Below, piece by piece: positions 1 through 7,840 of a DNA stretch of 11,675 nt. Location: NCBI GenBank assembly GCA_029861085.1, contig JAOUAE010000033.1, positions 1 through 11,675 of the forward strand, given 5' to 3'. The stretch comes from Candidatus Nitrosopumilus sp. GTDB taxonomy: Archaea; Thermoproteota; Nitrososphaeria; Nitrososphaerales; Nitrosopumilaceae. Below the pieces are notes generated by a model, which ran no database searches, was not told where the DNA came from, and saw only the letters and a program-made list of their open reading frames with translations. Each line of letters opens with the position of its first letter. Within the stretch, counting starts at the first letter, position 1. The translations under genes were made by a program, and so were the position numbers.

Positions 1-668
1 TTCCTAAGAACATAGCAAAAGAAATTACAATTAAAAATACAGAAGGTTCTATAGATAATGCAGAAAAAAGATTAAAGAAAATAAAAGAGATTTTTGCAAT
101 AGTTGCAATCTCTCCAAGAGCTGCAGGGTTGGAACAAAAGAAACCATATATTTTCGAAGCTTCAGTCAGCGGAGGAGATATTGAAAAACAATTTGCACAT
201 GTTAAAGAATCACTAGGAAAAGAAATTAAAATTGATCAAATTTTTGAAACAGGTGCAACAGTAGATGTTGCAGCAATTACAAAAGGTCACGGATGGCAAG
301 GCGTACTAAAAAGATGGAACGTAAAAAAGAAACAACACAAATCAAGAAAAACAGTCAGAGAGGTTGGTTCATTAGGTCCAATCTCACCACAGAGTGTCAT
401 GTACACAGTTCCAAGAGCAGGACAAATGGGATTCCATCAAAGAGTAGAATATGATAAAAGAATTATGATAATGGGAAATACCGAATCAGATAAAATTAAA
501 ATTAATCCAGATGGCGGATACAAACACTTTGGATTAGTTAAGGGGGATTTCATCATTCTAAAAGGCTCAGTACCAGGCACATACAAGAGATTAATCAAGC
601 TAAGAAGTCAGATCAGAAATGCACCAGCAAAAGTTAGCAAACCAAACATTTTGGAGGTAGTAGTATAA
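1..668 (+). CDS. rpl3: Large-subunit ribosomal protein uL3 (partial, 5' end outside window)
   Basis: The reading frame is open from base 3 with no stop, so the gene enters from the left edge; 221 residues are visible of a family that is usually about 330 in archaea. uL3 is an early-assembling protein of the 50S subunit whose long loop reaches towards the peptidyl-transferase centre. The visible part contains the family's hallmark stretch, with GSLGP followed by VPRAGQMGFHQRVEYDKRI. A TTG at 129 could be mistaken for a start, but the 42 codons before it read as ordinary uL3 sequence (KRLKKIKEIFAIVAISPRAAG), so it is internal. The last codons (LEVVV) are read from a GGAGGT at 653-658 that also serves as ribosome binding site for uL4. 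The stop overlaps the uL4 start by one base. Confidence 0.96.
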   Translation, partial: PKNIAKEITIKNTEGSIDNAEKRLKKIKEIFAIVAISPRAAGLEQKKPYIFEASVSGGDIEKQFAHVKESLGKEIKIDQIFETGATVDVAAITKGHGWQGVLKRWNVKKKQHKSRKTVREVGSLGPISPQSVMYTVPRAGQMGFHQRVEYDKRIMIMGNTESDKIKINPDGGYKHFGLVKGDFIILKGSVPGTYKRLIKLRSQIRNAPAKVSKPNILEVVV

Positions 669-1480
669 TGAAGACAACCGTGTACACAACTACCGGAACA
701 AAACATGGCGAAGTAGAACTTCCTCCAGTATTTTCAACCCCAGTAAGACGAGAATTAATTCATAAAGCTTTCACCAATTTAACATCCCATAAATTTCAAA
801 GACAGGGAAGAAAACCAAACGCAGGCATGGATGTTGTAGCAGACTCCAACGATCCTCCAACAGGTCAAGGTGTATCACGTGTTGCAAGAATGCAAGGCGG
901 AGGCGGAGGAAGACAAGGACAAGGAGCCGAAGTAGCATCAACTAGAGGCGGAAGACAAGCACATCCGCCTATTGTTGAAAAGGTAATTTACAAAAAATTG
1001 AATAAAAAAGAAAACAAGCTAGCACTTTGTTCTGCAATTGCAGCAACTGCATCAAAAAATCTTGTAGAATTAAGAGGTCACAAAATTGATGGCATAGAAT
1101 CATTCCCAATTGTAGTATCAGAAGATATTGAATCGATTTCCAAAGCAAGTGAAATTACCAAAGTATTAGATTCATTGAAACTATCACAAGATGTTAAAAG
1201 ATTAGATGCAAGAAAACCACGTTCTGGACAATCAAGACTTAGAGGAAGAAATAAGAAAGTTGGAAAAAGCGTTTTGTTTGTAACAAGGGATTCATCTAAT
1301 CTATCAAAGGCAATTGGGGCATTCCCAGGAGTAGAAGTCAGAAATGCCAAAGATTTGAGCGTATTAGATTTAGCTCCAGGTTCTGATCCAATTAGATTAA
1401 CAGTATATTCCAAATCAGCAATTGAAGAAATTGGGAAAATAAAGTCAACACATCTAGAATTAATGGTGAAAACACAATGA
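668..1480 (+). CDS. rpl4: Large-subunit ribosomal protein uL4
   Basis: This 270-residue protein is a typical archaeal uL4. In the family a globular domain sits on the 50S surface while an extended, Gly/Arg-rich loop inserts into 23S rRNA near the peptide exit tunnel. That loop is visible at about residues 68-101 (GVSRVARMQGGGGGRQGQGA, then RGGRQAHPP). The ATG overlaps the uL3 stop (TAATG) and is preceded by GGAGGT nine bases upstream, which fixes the start. The gene ends in an ATGA overlap with uL23, which points to translational coupling. Nothing unusual was seen inside the protein. Confidence 0.97.
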   Translation: MKTTVYTTTGTKHGEVELPPVFSTPVRRELIHKAFTNLTSHKFQRQGRKPNAGMDVVADSNDPPTGQGVSRVARMQGGGGGRQGQGAEVASTRGGRQAHPPIVEKVIYKKLNKKENKLALCSAIAATASKNLVELRGHKIDGIESFPIVVSEDIESISKASEITKVLDSLKLSQDVKRLDARKPRSGQSRLRGRNKKVGKSVLFVTRDSSNLSKAIGAFPGVEVRNAKDLSVLDLAPGSDPIRLTVYSKSAIEEIGKIKSTHLELMVKTQ

Positions 1481-1743
1481 ATGTAGATCAAGCAATGAAG
1501 ATCATAGTCAAACCATACATTACAGAAAAAACTTTTGCAATGGTTGAAAATGAAAGTAAGATTTGTTTTATCGTAGAAATATCTGCAAACAAACCAGAGA
1601 TTGCAGAAGCTGTAAAAGTACTTTACAAAGAAAATGTCAAAAAAGTAAACACTGCAAGAACAATTTATGGTAAAAAAGCATTTGTTCAATTTGAAAGTAC
1701 AGAAAAAGCCAGAGATCTTGCAACAAAGATAGGAATGCTATAA
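1477..1743 (+). CDS. rpl23: Large-subunit ribosomal protein uL23
   Basis: The protein has 88 residues, normal for archaeal uL23, which lies at the peptide-exit site of the 50S subunit and serves as a docking point for factors such as SRP. The signature near the N-terminus (IIVKPYITEKT) and the C-terminal segment VNTARTIYGKKAFVQF are typical. The ATG at 1477 overlaps the uL4 stop in an ATGA; a second Met six codons later (1495) could also serve, and most family members begin close to it. In the usual archaeal order uL2 would follow; here a 44-base gap leads straight to uS19. Confidence 0.95.
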   Translation: MNVDQAMKIIVKPYITEKTFAMVENESKICFIVEISANKPEIAEAVKVLYKENVKKVNTARTIYGKKAFVQFESTEKARDLATKIGML

Positions 1744-1787
1744 TATGGACCATAAAACTCGAAGTACATTAACAGAGGAGAAGAGAG

Positions 1788-2183
1788 ATGGTTAAAGAAT
1801 TTTTATACAGAGGTATCCCTAAAGAGGAGTTAGATAATTTATCACTAGAGAAGCTATTTTTATTATTCAATTCTAGACAAAGAAGATCCCTTACCCGAGG
1901 CATTACTGATGGTAAGAGAAAATTGATTGAAGAGATAAAGGCCGCAAAAGCAGGTAAATTAAAGAATCCCATCAAAACTCACGTAAGAGATTTGATAATT
2001 CTCCCATACATGGTAGACGTTACAGTAAATATATTCTCAGGAAAAGAATTCGTTCCACGTACAATCACAACAGAGATGATTGGACATTATCTGGGAGAAT
2101 ATGTAATAACAAACAGAAAGGTTTCACATGGCGCACCAGGTGTAGGTGCATCAAGATCCAGCCTCTATGTGCCATTGAAGTGA
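1788..2183 (+). CDS. rps19: Small-subunit ribosomal protein uS19
   Basis: The protein has 131 residues, matching archaeal/eukaryotic uS19, which is longer than bacterial S19. uS19 sits in the head of the 30S subunit next to uS13 and contacts the A-site region. The conserved core lies in the C-terminal half (DLIILPYMVDVTVNIFSGKE, then HYLGEYVITNRKVSHGAPGVGA). The start ATG has a GGAG at 1777-1780 with seven bases of spacing. It is separated from uL23 by 44 bp, the longest gap between adjacent genes of the ribosomal block, at the place where uL2 would be expected. The stop is immediately followed by the uL22 start region. Confidence 0.96.
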   Translation: MVKEFLYRGIPKEELDNLSLEKLFLLFNSRQRRSLTRGITDGKRKLIEEIKAAKAGKLKNPIKTHVRDLIILPYMVDVTVNIFSGKEFVPRTITTEMIGHYLGEYVITNRKVSHGAPGVGASRSSLYVPLK

Positions 2184-2188
2184 TTATT

Positions 2189-2647
2189 ATGGGTAGATTC
2201 GATTATGCTTTCCAAAATTATGACGCAACAAGACACGTACGTTCTTCGTTAAGGGAAAAAGACATTTCACATAAACATGCACGTGAAGTTGCCGTGTCAA
2301 TTAAAGGACTATCCATTGAAAAAGCCAGAGATTATCTACAAGATGTAATTAATAAGAAAAGAGCAGTTTCATTTGGAAGGTACAAAAACCAAGTAGGGCA
2401 CAAACCAGATCCTGGAATGATGGCAGGACGTTATCCACAAAAAACAGCAAAAGAATTCATCAAAGTTTTAGACAATTTAGAATCAAATGCAGAATACAAA
2501 GGGATGGATTTGGATAGATTAAGAATTGTAAACGCAACAGTACACAAAGGTGTAGTTGTGAAAAGATTCACTCCAAGAGCAATGGGAAGAGCAACCCCAA
2601 AGAACAATGTATTAACTCACGTCGAATTGGTGGCAAAGGAGATTTAG
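2189..2647 (+). CDS. rpl22: Large-subunit ribosomal protein uL22
   Basis: The protein is 152 residues from ATG 2189. uL22 is a 50S protein whose beta-hairpin lines the peptide exit tunnel. Characteristic parts are the N-terminal RASLREKD-like segment (here [20 protein letters not shown]), the helix [16 protein letters not shown], and the C-terminal hairpin with [19 protein letters not shown] at 2180, overlapping the uS19 stop, would add three residues (MIIM...). I prefer the ATG because the family begins close to the GRF.YAF motif and no clear Shine-Dalgarno sequence favours the GTG. The gene ends two bases before the uS3 ATG. Confidence 0.95.
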   Translation: MGRFDYAFQNYDATRHVRSSLREKDISHKHAREVAVSIKGLSIEKARDYLQDVINKKRAVSFGRYKNQVGHKPDPGMMAGRYPQKTAKEFIKVLDNLESNAEYKGMDLDRLRIVNATVHKGVVVKRFTPRAMGRATPKNNVLTHVELVAKEI

Positions 2648-2649
2648 AT

Positions 2650-3456
2650 ATGTCAGCAGTAAAAAATGTAATCAAAGATAACTACAACATGATGTTACTC
2701 AAAGATTACCTTAGAGAGGCAATTAAAGATGCAGGTTTCTCACATGCAGAAATTTCAAAAACACCCGTAGGAACTAGAGTTGCATTGCATGTAACAAGAC
2801 CAGGAATTGTCATAGGAAGAAAAGGAACAGGTATCCGAGCACTTACCGAAAAGCTTGCAACGGATTTTGCATTAAAAAATCCACAAATTTCAGTAGTAGA
2901 AATAGAAAAACCAGAGCTAGCACCAAGCGTAATGTGTAATAGAATGGCATCTCATCTTGAAAGGGGAACAGCTTTTAGAAGAGCAACAATGTGGACATTA
3001 AAACAAATCATGGAAGGAGGTGCAATGGGAGTTCAAATTACAATTTCAGGTAAACTTAGAGGTGACCGTTCGGCATTTGAAAAACACACACAAGGAATTT
3101 TACCCAGAGCAGGACATCACGCAGAAGTAATTGTATCTGAGGACATTGCACATGTAAAAACAGCAATGGGATTAATTGGAATTAGAATAAGAATTGCAAA
3201 AAAAGAAAAACTCATCCCAGAATTTGAAATGAAAGTTGTAAATCCAAAGAAAACAAAACAAGTTAAAGATGAAAAAACTGATGAATCGAAAAAACTCAAA
3301 GTAGAAGAAATTGTAATTGGTGATAATAAAATAGAAGTTGTCAAAGTAGAAGGCAAAAAAGACGAAGCAAAATCAGAGTCAGAAGCAATTGCATTAGAAG
3401 AAAAGAAAATGGAAAAAATAGAAACGCTGGAGGAGGAGGAGGCTAAATTGAAATGA
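2650..3456 (+). CDS. rps3: Small-subunit ribosomal protein uS3 with long charged C-terminal tail
   Basis: The protein has 268 residues. uS3 lies at the mRNA entry channel of the 30S subunit. An N-terminal type-II KH RNA-binding domain spans about residues 15-90, with its GxxG loop as GRKG at 56-59. The C-terminal S3 domain spans about 95-183 and contains [18 protein letters not shown] and [15 protein letters not shown]. Beyond about residue 195 there is a roughly 70-residue tail very rich in Lys and Glu, ending in EEEEAKLK; it is low in complexity and probably disordered. Its last Glu codons (GAGGAGGAGG) double as the Shine-Dalgarno sequence for uL29. The start follows GGAG in the uL22 3' end. 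Confidence 0.96.
   Translation: MSAVKNVIKDNYNMMLLKDYLREAIKDAGFSHAEISKTPVGTRVALHVTRPGIVIGRKGTGIRALTEKLATDFALKNPQISVVEIEKPELAPSVMCNRMASHLERGTAFRRATMWTLKQIMEGGAMGVQITISGKLRGDRSAFEKHTQGILPRAGHHAEVIVSEDIAHVKTAMGLIGIRIRIAKKEKLIPEFEMKVVNPKKTKQVKDEKTDESKKLKVEEIVIGDNKIEVVKVEGKKDEAKSESEAIALEEKKMEKIETLEEEEAKLK
3429..3442 (+). promoter_or_regulatory. Shine-Dalgarno for uL29 embedded in the uS3 poly-Glu codons
   Basis: A GGAGGAGGAGG run encodes the consecutive Glu residues at the end of uS3 and ends ten bases before the uL29 ATG at 3453. It is the strongest purine-rich SD-like tract of the cluster and supports the overlapping start. Confidence 0.6.
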
Positions 3457-3659
3457 CCAGACTCAGTATGAAAACAATCAAAAAACTAAATGAAAAAGAT
3501 CTTAAAAGTAAAATACAAGAGACTAAAAGCGAACTTGCAAAACTTAGAGTTGATGGATCCAAAGGAACATTAAGAAAAGAAAGCGGTAAACTAAAACCCC
3601 TGCGTCACGACATTGCAAGAATGTTAACAAGAGTAAACGAGATGAGGAGAGAGAAATGA
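3453..3659 (+). CDS. rpl29: Large-subunit ribosomal protein uL29
   Basis: This 68-residue, highly basic, helical protein is of normal length for uL29, a small 50S protein close to the exit tunnel and next to uL23. The family pattern of two helices is visible: [20 protein letters not shown], then a loop with a Gly/Lys stretch, then [20 protein letters not shown]. The ATG overlaps the uS3 stop as ATGA. A second ATG (codon 6, 3468) is possible, but the upstream SD tract and the overlap favour the first. Its end overlaps the Rpp29 start, again as ATGA. Confidence 0.94.
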   Translation: MTRLSMKTIKKLNEKDLKSKIQETKSELAKLRVDGSKGTLRKESGKLKPLRHDIARMLTRVNEMRREK

Positions 3660-3922
3660 TTACGTCAGATAACATCCATTCTCACGAATTCATAGGATTA
3701 GACACAGAGATCGTTCAGTCTACTAATCCACAAGTTATAGGATTAAATGGAAGAATTATCAATGAAACAAAATCAATGTTCACAATTAATACAGAAAACG
3801 GAGTTAAATCAATTGCAAAATCTACAAACGATTGGAAATTTTCAATTCAAAATAAAGATGTCATAGTAGATGGCTCCAAAATTGCAAAAAGACCATTTGA
3901 CAGATTAGGAGGAAAGGTATGA
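3656..3922 (+). CDS. rnp1: Ribonuclease P protein component 1 (Rpp29/Pop4)
   Basis: The protein has 88 residues. Archaeal Rpp29 binds the RNase P RNA together with Rpp21 and helps 5' maturation of tRNA precursors. The sequence fits the family: HEFIGLDTEIVQSTNPQVIG, then LNGRIINETKSMFTI as the Sm-like beta-barrel core, and a C-terminal RPFDR close to the usual R-P-x-x-R ending. It lies between uL29 and uS17, its conserved place in archaeal ribosomal clusters, overlapping both neighbours by four bases (ATGA). That position supports both identity and coordinated expression with the ribosomal proteins. It is on the short side for the family. A gene for the translation factor SUI1, found here in some archaea, is absent. 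Confidence 0.93.
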   Translation: MITSDNIHSHEFIGLDTEIVQSTNPQVIGLNGRIINETKSMFTINTENGVKSIAKSTNDWKFSIQNKDVIVDGSKIAKRPFDRLGGKV

Positions 3923-4242
3923 CTCAAAATATAGGATTAAAAGTAAAAGAACCAACCAGGGAATGTATGGATAAACACTGTCCATTCCACGGGGATTTAT
4001 CAATTAGAGGTAAACTCTTTGACGGCAAAGTTACAGGAAACAAAGCAAAACAAACCATAACATTACAAAAAGACTCACCTGTTTACTTTAGTAAATTTAA
4101 GAGATATGCAAGAGGTACAAGTACGATTCATGCACATGTTCCAGGTTGCATAGATGTTGAAGCAGGGGATCATGTATTGACTGCAGAGTGTAGGCCAATA
4201 TCAAAATCTGTTTCATATGTAGTTGTGGAGGTTAAAGCATAA
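3919..4242 (+). CDS. rps17: Small-subunit ribosomal protein uS17
   Basis: The protein has 107 residues. uS17 binds 16S rRNA early in 30S assembly through an OB-fold barrel. Diagnostic archaeal features are the Cys-containing N-terminus (ECMDKHCPFHGDLSIRG, Cys 16 and 21) and the barrel strands with YFSKFKRYARGTSTIHAHVP. The ATG overlaps the Rpp29 stop (ATGA), and GGAGG about six bases upstream, within the last Rpp29 codons, fixes the start. The stop overlaps the uL14 ATG by one base. Confidence 0.96.
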   Translation: MTQNIGLKVKEPTRECMDKHCPFHGDLSIRGKLFDGKVTGNKAKQTITLQKDSPVYFSKFKRYARGTSTIHAHVPGCIDVEAGDHVLTAECRPISKSVSYVVVEVKA

Positions 4243-4664
4243 TGGCAAAGCAAGCAGGTAAAGGAGTGCAAGAATTTAGACCATACGTTACCAAAGTACT
4301 TCCAGTTGGAGCAAACATTGTTTGCGCAGATAACTCAGGTGCCAAAATTTTAGAGATAATCAACGTTCCAAGACATAAAACCAGAGCATCAAGACTCCCT
4401 TCAGCATCAGTAGGGGACTTTTGTAATGTGGTAGTAAAAAAAGGACCAGCAGAATTAAGAAAGCAAGTTTATGGCGCAGTTATTGTTAGACAAAAATATG
4501 CAGTTCGAAGATTAAACGGTGTAAGAGTTTGTTTTGAAGATAATGCAGCAGTCCTAATCACTCCAGAAGGAGAAACAAAAGGAACAGACATCAAAGGACC
4601 CGTAGCAGTGGAAGCTTCAGAGAAATGGCCAAGAGTAGCTAACTTGGCATCAATGGTGGTATAA
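4242..4664 (+). CDS. rpl14: Large-subunit ribosomal protein uL14
   Basis: The protein has 140 residues, slightly longer than most archaeal uL14 because of an N-terminal extension ([19 protein letters not shown]). uL14 lies at the subunit interface of the 50S and forms an intersubunit bridge. The signature region [14 protein letters not shown] and the later [20 protein letters not shown] and [12 protein letters not shown] segments are clearly conserved. The start is in a TAATG overlap with uS17, with GGAGGT upstream. A four-base gap leads to uL24. Confidence 0.97.
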   Translation: MAKQAGKGVQEFRPYVTKVLPVGANIVCADNSGAKILEIINVPRHKTRASRLPSASVGDFCNVVVKKGPAELRKQVYGAVIVRQKYAVRRLNGVRVCFEDNAAVLITPEGETKGTDIKGPVAVEASEKWPRVANLASMVV

Positions 4665-4668
4665 TAAA

Positions 4669-5118
4669 ATGAAGCCAACCAAAATGCGCAATAAGATGAT
4701 TTATCAAGCATCATCCCAAACAAAAAGCAAACAACTTGGGAGTGCATTATCCAAAGATCTTCATAAAAAATATGGCAAAAGAAGTGTCAGAGTCATAGAA
4801 GGAGATAGCGTCACAATTGTTCGAGGAGAATTCAAAGGAGTAGACGGCAAAGTATCAAAAATTTCCAAACCAAAGAGTAGCGTAGCCATCGAAGGAGTAA
4901 AAAAAGAGAAAACAAAAGGTGATAAATTTGATGTTTATATTCACACATCCAATCTTGTTGTTACTTCACTCAGTACTGAGGATAAATGGAGAATTACAAA
5001 ACTTGAAGGTAAAAATTCATCAAAGCAATCCAAAACAACTTCTGCAGAAACAGTGAAAGACACCCCTAAAGAAACAAAAGGAGCAGATGAAACCAAAAAA
5101 CAGGAAGATGAAAAGTAA
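4669..5118 (+). CDS. rpl24: Large-subunit ribosomal protein uL24 with charged C-terminal extension
   Basis: The protein has 149 residues. uL24 is an assembly-initiating 50S protein. The KOW motif is visible at about residues 41-66 ([20 protein letters not shown]), followed by a lysine-rich linker and the [12 protein letters not shown] strand. The archaeal core ends near residue 115; the remaining roughly 35 residues are rich in Lys, Glu, Thr and Ser and likely disordered, much like the tail on uS3. ATG 4669 is the first of three close Met codons (1, 6, 10). The first is chosen because the family begins near this basic MKPTKMRNK segment. The gene overlaps eS4 by one base. Confidence 0.95.
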   Translation: MKPTKMRNKMIYQASSQTKSKQLGSALSKDLHKKYGKRSVRVIEGDSVTIVRGEFKGVDGKVSKISKPKSSVAIEGVKKEKTKGDKFDVYIHTSNLVVTSLSTEDKWRITKLEGKNSSKQSKTTSAETVKDTPKETKGADETKKQEDEK

Positions 5119-5834
5119 TGGTAAGTATAGCAGGTAGTAAAAAACTCAAACGTCAAATGGCCCCACAATTTTGGGGAATTGCAAGAAAAGATAAGAGATT
5201 TGTAATCACAGTGAAACCAGGTCCACATAAAAAGAGTCAAGCTATCCCAACAGCAGTATTTCTCAGAGACACGTTAAAAATTGTCACAAGTTTGAGAGAA
5301 GCAAAAGCTGCAATATACTCCGGCAAAATTAAGATTGATGGAGTTGTAAGAAAATCACTTCATCATGCAATCGGATTAATGGATGTAGTGGAATTAGAAA
5401 ATGTTTCAGACATCTATCGTCTAGTTCCAGCAGAAGAAAAAATGCTTAAACCAATAAAGATTAACGAATCAGAAAAATCGAAAAAACTTGTCACAATAAC
5501 AAGTAAAACCACAATTAACAAAGATAAATTACAAATTGGATTCCATGACGGGCGTTCAATTATTACAGATAGTAAAGTGAATATTGGAGATACTTGTCTA
5601 ATACAAATTCCAGATGTTAAAATTCTTGAAACAATTAAGCTAGAAGTAGGCTCTCAAGGACTAGTAACTCGTGGAAATAACGTAGGACAAATCGGTAAAA
5701 TAGAAGCTATAGAAGAAGGAACATTCATCCTTCCAAAAAGAGTCATCTTAACGCTAGAAGATAGAAAAATCGAAATACCAGCCGATATCATTATGCCAAT
5801 TGGTAAAGGAGAGCCAATAATTCAATTAAAGTGA
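5118..5834 (+). CDS. rps4e: Small-subunit ribosomal protein eS4
   Basis: The protein has 238 residues, normal for archaeal/eukaryotic eS4, which has no bacterial counterpart. The N-terminus is typical (KKLKRQMAPQFWGIARKDKR). It is followed by an S4 RNA-binding domain at about 45-95 (LREAKAAIYSGKIKIDGVVR), a central eS4 domain, and a KOW-like segment at about 175-210 (GSQGLVTRGNNVGQIGKIEA). It is a 30S body protein. Its position between uL24 and uL5 is the standard archaeal order. The ATG overlaps the uL24 stop by one base (TAATG). Confidence 0.96.
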   Translation: MVSIAGSKKLKRQMAPQFWGIARKDKRFVITVKPGPHKKSQAIPTAVFLRDTLKIVTSLREAKAAIYSGKIKIDGVVRKSLHHAIGLMDVVELENVSDIYRLVPAEEKMLKPIKINESEKSKKLVTITSKTTINKDKLQIGFHDGRSIITDSKVNIGDTCLIQIPDVKILETIKLEVGSQGLVTRGNNVGQIGKIEAIEEGTFILPKRVILTLEDRKIEIPADIIMPIGKGEPIIQLK

Positions 5835-5838
5835 TCAT

Positions 5839-6360
5839 ATGTCTCAAACAACAGAAATCCCAATGAAAAAAATCTCTTTAGAGAAAGTCGTCCTAAATAT
5901 GGGCGTTGGGAAATCTGGAGATGTAATCAATATTGCAAAAACAGCACTTGATCAAATTTCAGGAAAAAAATCCTCGTCACGTAATGCAAAATCACAACAA
6001 AGAGATTGGGGAGTAAGAAAAGGAGAACCGATTGGAGCAGCAGTGACAGTACGTGGAAAAGATGCAGTTGAATTAGTAAAAAGACTACTGGAATCAAAAG
6101 GAAATACAGTCAACGGTAGATCATTTGATAATTTTGGTAATTTTTCATTTGGAATTAAAGAACACATTGACATACCAGGTGTAAAATATGATCCACAGAT
6201 AGGAATTTTAGGACTTGGAATTTCAATTACATTAACTAGACCAGGATATGGAATTAGAACAAGAAGTAAACACAAAGCAAGAGTTGGGAAAGATCACATT
6301 ATCAAAAGCCAAGAGGCAAAAGATTATTTTGTAAAAGAATTTGGAGTGTCTATAACATAA
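5839..6360 (+). CDS. rpl5: Large-subunit ribosomal protein uL5
   Basis: The protein has 173 residues. uL5 binds 5S rRNA and sits in the central protuberance of the 50S subunit. Conserved parts are VVLNMGVGKSG near the start, KGEPIGAAVTVRG, and FGNFSFGIKEHIDIPGVKYD followed by the RPGYG segment. The ATG is four bases after the eS4 stop with only a weak ribosome binding site; a second Met (codon 9) is possible, but the first is favoured by its closeness to the upstream stop. Its TAA overlaps the uS14 ATG by one base. Confidence 0.96.
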   Translation: MSQTTEIPMKKISLEKVVLNMGVGKSGDVINIAKTALDQISGKKSSSRNAKSQQRDWGVRKGEPIGAAVTVRGKDAVELVKRLLESKGNTVNGRSFDNFGNFSFGIKEHIDIPGVKYDPQIGILGLGISITLTRPGYGIRTRSKHKARVGKDHIIKSQEAKDYFVKEFGVSIT

Positions 6361-6539
6361 TGCCAAAAGATAGATCATACGAAGCCACTGGAAGAAAAAA
6401 ACATGATTTTGGACGAGGTTCAAGATGGTGCAAAAGATGTGGTGATTATACAGCAGTTATTCAAAAATATGATTTAATGCTATGTAGGCGATGCTTTAGA
6501 GAAGTCGCAACATCTTTAGGGTTCAGGAAAAACAAGTGA
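6360..6539 (+). CDS. rps14: Small-subunit ribosomal protein uS14 (zinc-ribbon type)
   Basis: This 59-residue ORF fills the gap between uL5 and uS8. The product begins MPKDRSYEATGRKKHDFGRG and ends SLGFRKNK. Four cysteines in two CxxC pairs (C24/C27 and C42/C45) form the zinc ribbon of C+ type uS14, and the RWCKRCGDY and LCRRCFRE context is typical of the archaeal family. uS14 lies in the head of the 30S subunit. The start overlaps the uL5 stop (TAATG). The position between uL5 and uS8 is the expected one and confirms the call. Confidence 0.95.
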   Translation: MPKDRSYEATGRKKHDFGRGSRWCKRCGDYTAVIQKYDLMLCRRCFREVATSLGFRKNK

Positions 6540-6545
6540 GATATA

Positions 6546-6938
6546 ATGCCGGCAACAAACATTTTAGCAAATCTATTTGTCACACTTTACAATAACGAAA
6601 CCAGAAGGAAAAGTGATTGTGTAATTCTTCCAACTTCAAAATTAGGAATTGAAGTTCTAAAAACACTTCAAAAAGACGGATATATTGGAGAATTTGAGCA
6701 CATCGACGATAAAAGGGGCGGAAAATTCAAAATCAAATTATTGGCAAAAATAACAAAATGTGGAGCAATATCCCCAAGGTTCAAAGTAAAAACTGACGAA
6801 TATAATAATTGGGAGCAACAATATTTGCCAGCATACGATCGAGGAATGCTTCTTGTCACTACAAACCAAGGAGTAATGTCACATCACGAAGCAACACAAA
6901 AAGGAATTGGAGGATTTTTAATCGGATATGTCTACTGA
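6546..6938 (+). CDS. rps8: Small-subunit ribosomal protein uS8
   Basis: The protein has 130 residues, standard for archaeal uS8, which binds the central domain of 16S rRNA. The N-terminus PATNILANLFVTLYNNE, the middle KLGIEVLKTLQKDGYIGEFE, and the C-terminal VTTNQGVMSHHEATQKGIGG are family hallmarks; the last one is the rRNA-binding signature. The ATG is six bases after the uS14 stop. The 3' end overlaps the uL6 start by 11 bases in another frame, the longest overlap in the cluster. Confidence 0.96.
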   Translation: MPATNILANLFVTLYNNETRRKSDCVILPTSKLGIEVLKTLQKDGYIGEFEHIDDKRGGKFKIKLLAKITKCGAISPRFKVKTDEYNNWEQQYLPAYDRGMLLVTTNQGVMSHHEATQKGIGGFLIGYVY

Positions 6939-7485
6939 GCAAATCGACAAATTCCAAGATGAAGTAGACATTCCAGAAGGAGTTACAGTAACCGTAAACA
7001 AACACATGTTAGGATTTGTAGGACCATTAGGTAAAACATACAAGAGTTTCAGAAGCATCCCAGTGAATATCAAAATTGTGGAAAATAAAGTCAAGCTAAA
7101 AACAATATATTCCAAAAAAAGAGATTATGCAATTTTACACACAGCAAGATCAATTATTAGAAATATTTGTGAAGGTCTCATTGTAGGATACACAATTAAA
7201 ATGAAAGTTGTTTATGCACACTTTCCAATAACAGTAAAAGTAGAGGGAAGAAAAATTTTAATTGAAAACTTTCAAGGTGAACGTGCACCAAGAATTACTC
7301 ATATTGTTGGAAATACCAAGGTCATACCAAAGGGCGAAGACGTGATTCTTACAGGAGAAGTTTGGACGGACATAACTCAAACTGCAGCAAACATTGAGCT
7401 TAAAACTAAAGTTAAAAATAAAGATCATAGAGTTTTCTTGGACGGCATTTATGCATTTGAGAAGACAAAAGGTTTAGAAAAGTAA
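6928..7485 (+). CDS. rpl6: Large-subunit ribosomal protein uL6
   Basis: The protein has 185 residues, normal for archaeal uL6. uL6 sits near the GTPase-associated centre and sarcin-ricin loop of the 50S. Two tandem alpha/beta domains are recognisable: the first with VDIPEGVTVTVNKHMLGFVG and GPLGKTYKSF, the second with FPITVKVEGRKILIENFQGE and the VWTDITQTAANIE segment. The ATG lies within the uS8 3' end. It is the last ribosomal gene seen here; eL32 and eL19, which normally follow in archaea, do not. Confidence 0.95.
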   Translation: MSTEQIDKFQDEVDIPEGVTVTVNKHMLGFVGPLGKTYKSFRSIPVNIKIVENKVKLKTIYSKKRDYAILHTARSIIRNICEGLIVGYTIKMKVVYAHFPITVKVEGRKILIENFQGERAPRITHIVGNTKVIPKGEDVILTGEVWTDITQTAANIELKTKVKNKDHRVFLDGIYAFEKTKGLEK

Positions 7486-7503
7486 TATTGTAATTTTTCC
7501 AAT

Positions 7504-7791
7504 ATGACTCTTGATCCTGAATTCTCAAAACAAACAACTGATTTAATTCAACAAACATTAGAGTTATACAAATCAGCTGGTGCATCACCAAGAATTAGTC
7601 AAACATGGGATTGTGGAAACATTGGTGATTTTTTATGTGGATTTTTTGTAGGTGAAATGGTAGGTTCAGCACTTAGTGCTTTTCAAATCGTTCATCAGAA
7701 AGAGCCTACAGCGGATGAGCATCTTGAAATAATTGAACTAGTTGAAAGTCATTCAAAAGAAATCAAAGAATTTTTTGCAAAATTTAACTGA
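7504..7791 (+). CDS. Conserved-looking hypothetical protein, 95 aa
   Basis: I do not recognise the family. The product begins MTLDPEFSKQTTDLIQQTLE, has a hydrophobic, glycine-containing middle (GDFLCGFFVGEMVGSALSAF, about residues 41-60) and an acidic helical C-terminus (DEHLEIIELVESHSKEIKEF). Cysteines are at 37 and 45. The middle segment could be a buried amphipathic helix or a weak membrane segment; one hydrophobic stretch alone does not make a case for membrane insertion. The gene starts 18 bases after uL6, separated by a short T-rich spacer (TAATTTTTCC), and may be co-transcribed with the ribosomal genes or be leaderless. No Shine-Dalgarno sequence is seen. Confidence 0.75.
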   Translation: MTLDPEFSKQTTDLIQQTLELYKSAGASPRISQTWDCGNIGDFLCGFFVGEMVGSALSAFQIVHQKEPTADEHLEIIELVESHSKEIKEFFAKFN

Positions 7792-7825
7792 ATAATCATT
7801 TAACATTACTGGAATAAACATAGTC

Positions 7826-7840
7826 GCAAAGATTAAATCA
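7826..7840 (+). promoter_or_regulatory. Putative TATA/BRE promoter of tRNA-Asn
   Basis: GCAAAG followed by ATTAAATC resembles an archaeal BRE plus TATA element, centred about 26-28 bases before the mature 5' end of the tRNA. The second T-rich stretch, CTTTTATC at 7841-7848, is too close unless the leader is absent. Confidence 0.45.

Noticed and set aside
129..131. TTG as start of uL3
   Set aside because: The frame is open to the left edge and reads as genuine uL3 sequence, so the gene is cut by the window and does not start here.
1078..1689. 203-codon open frame on the - strand
   Set aside because: It lies antisense to uL4 and uL23, and its product is Cys/Phe/Tyr-rich without any family pattern, as expected from the complement of AT-rich coding DNA.
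4941..5240. 99-codon - strand frame across uL24/eS4
   Set aside because: Both + strand genes are certain here; the antisense product is Ser/Phe-rich and has no start signal.
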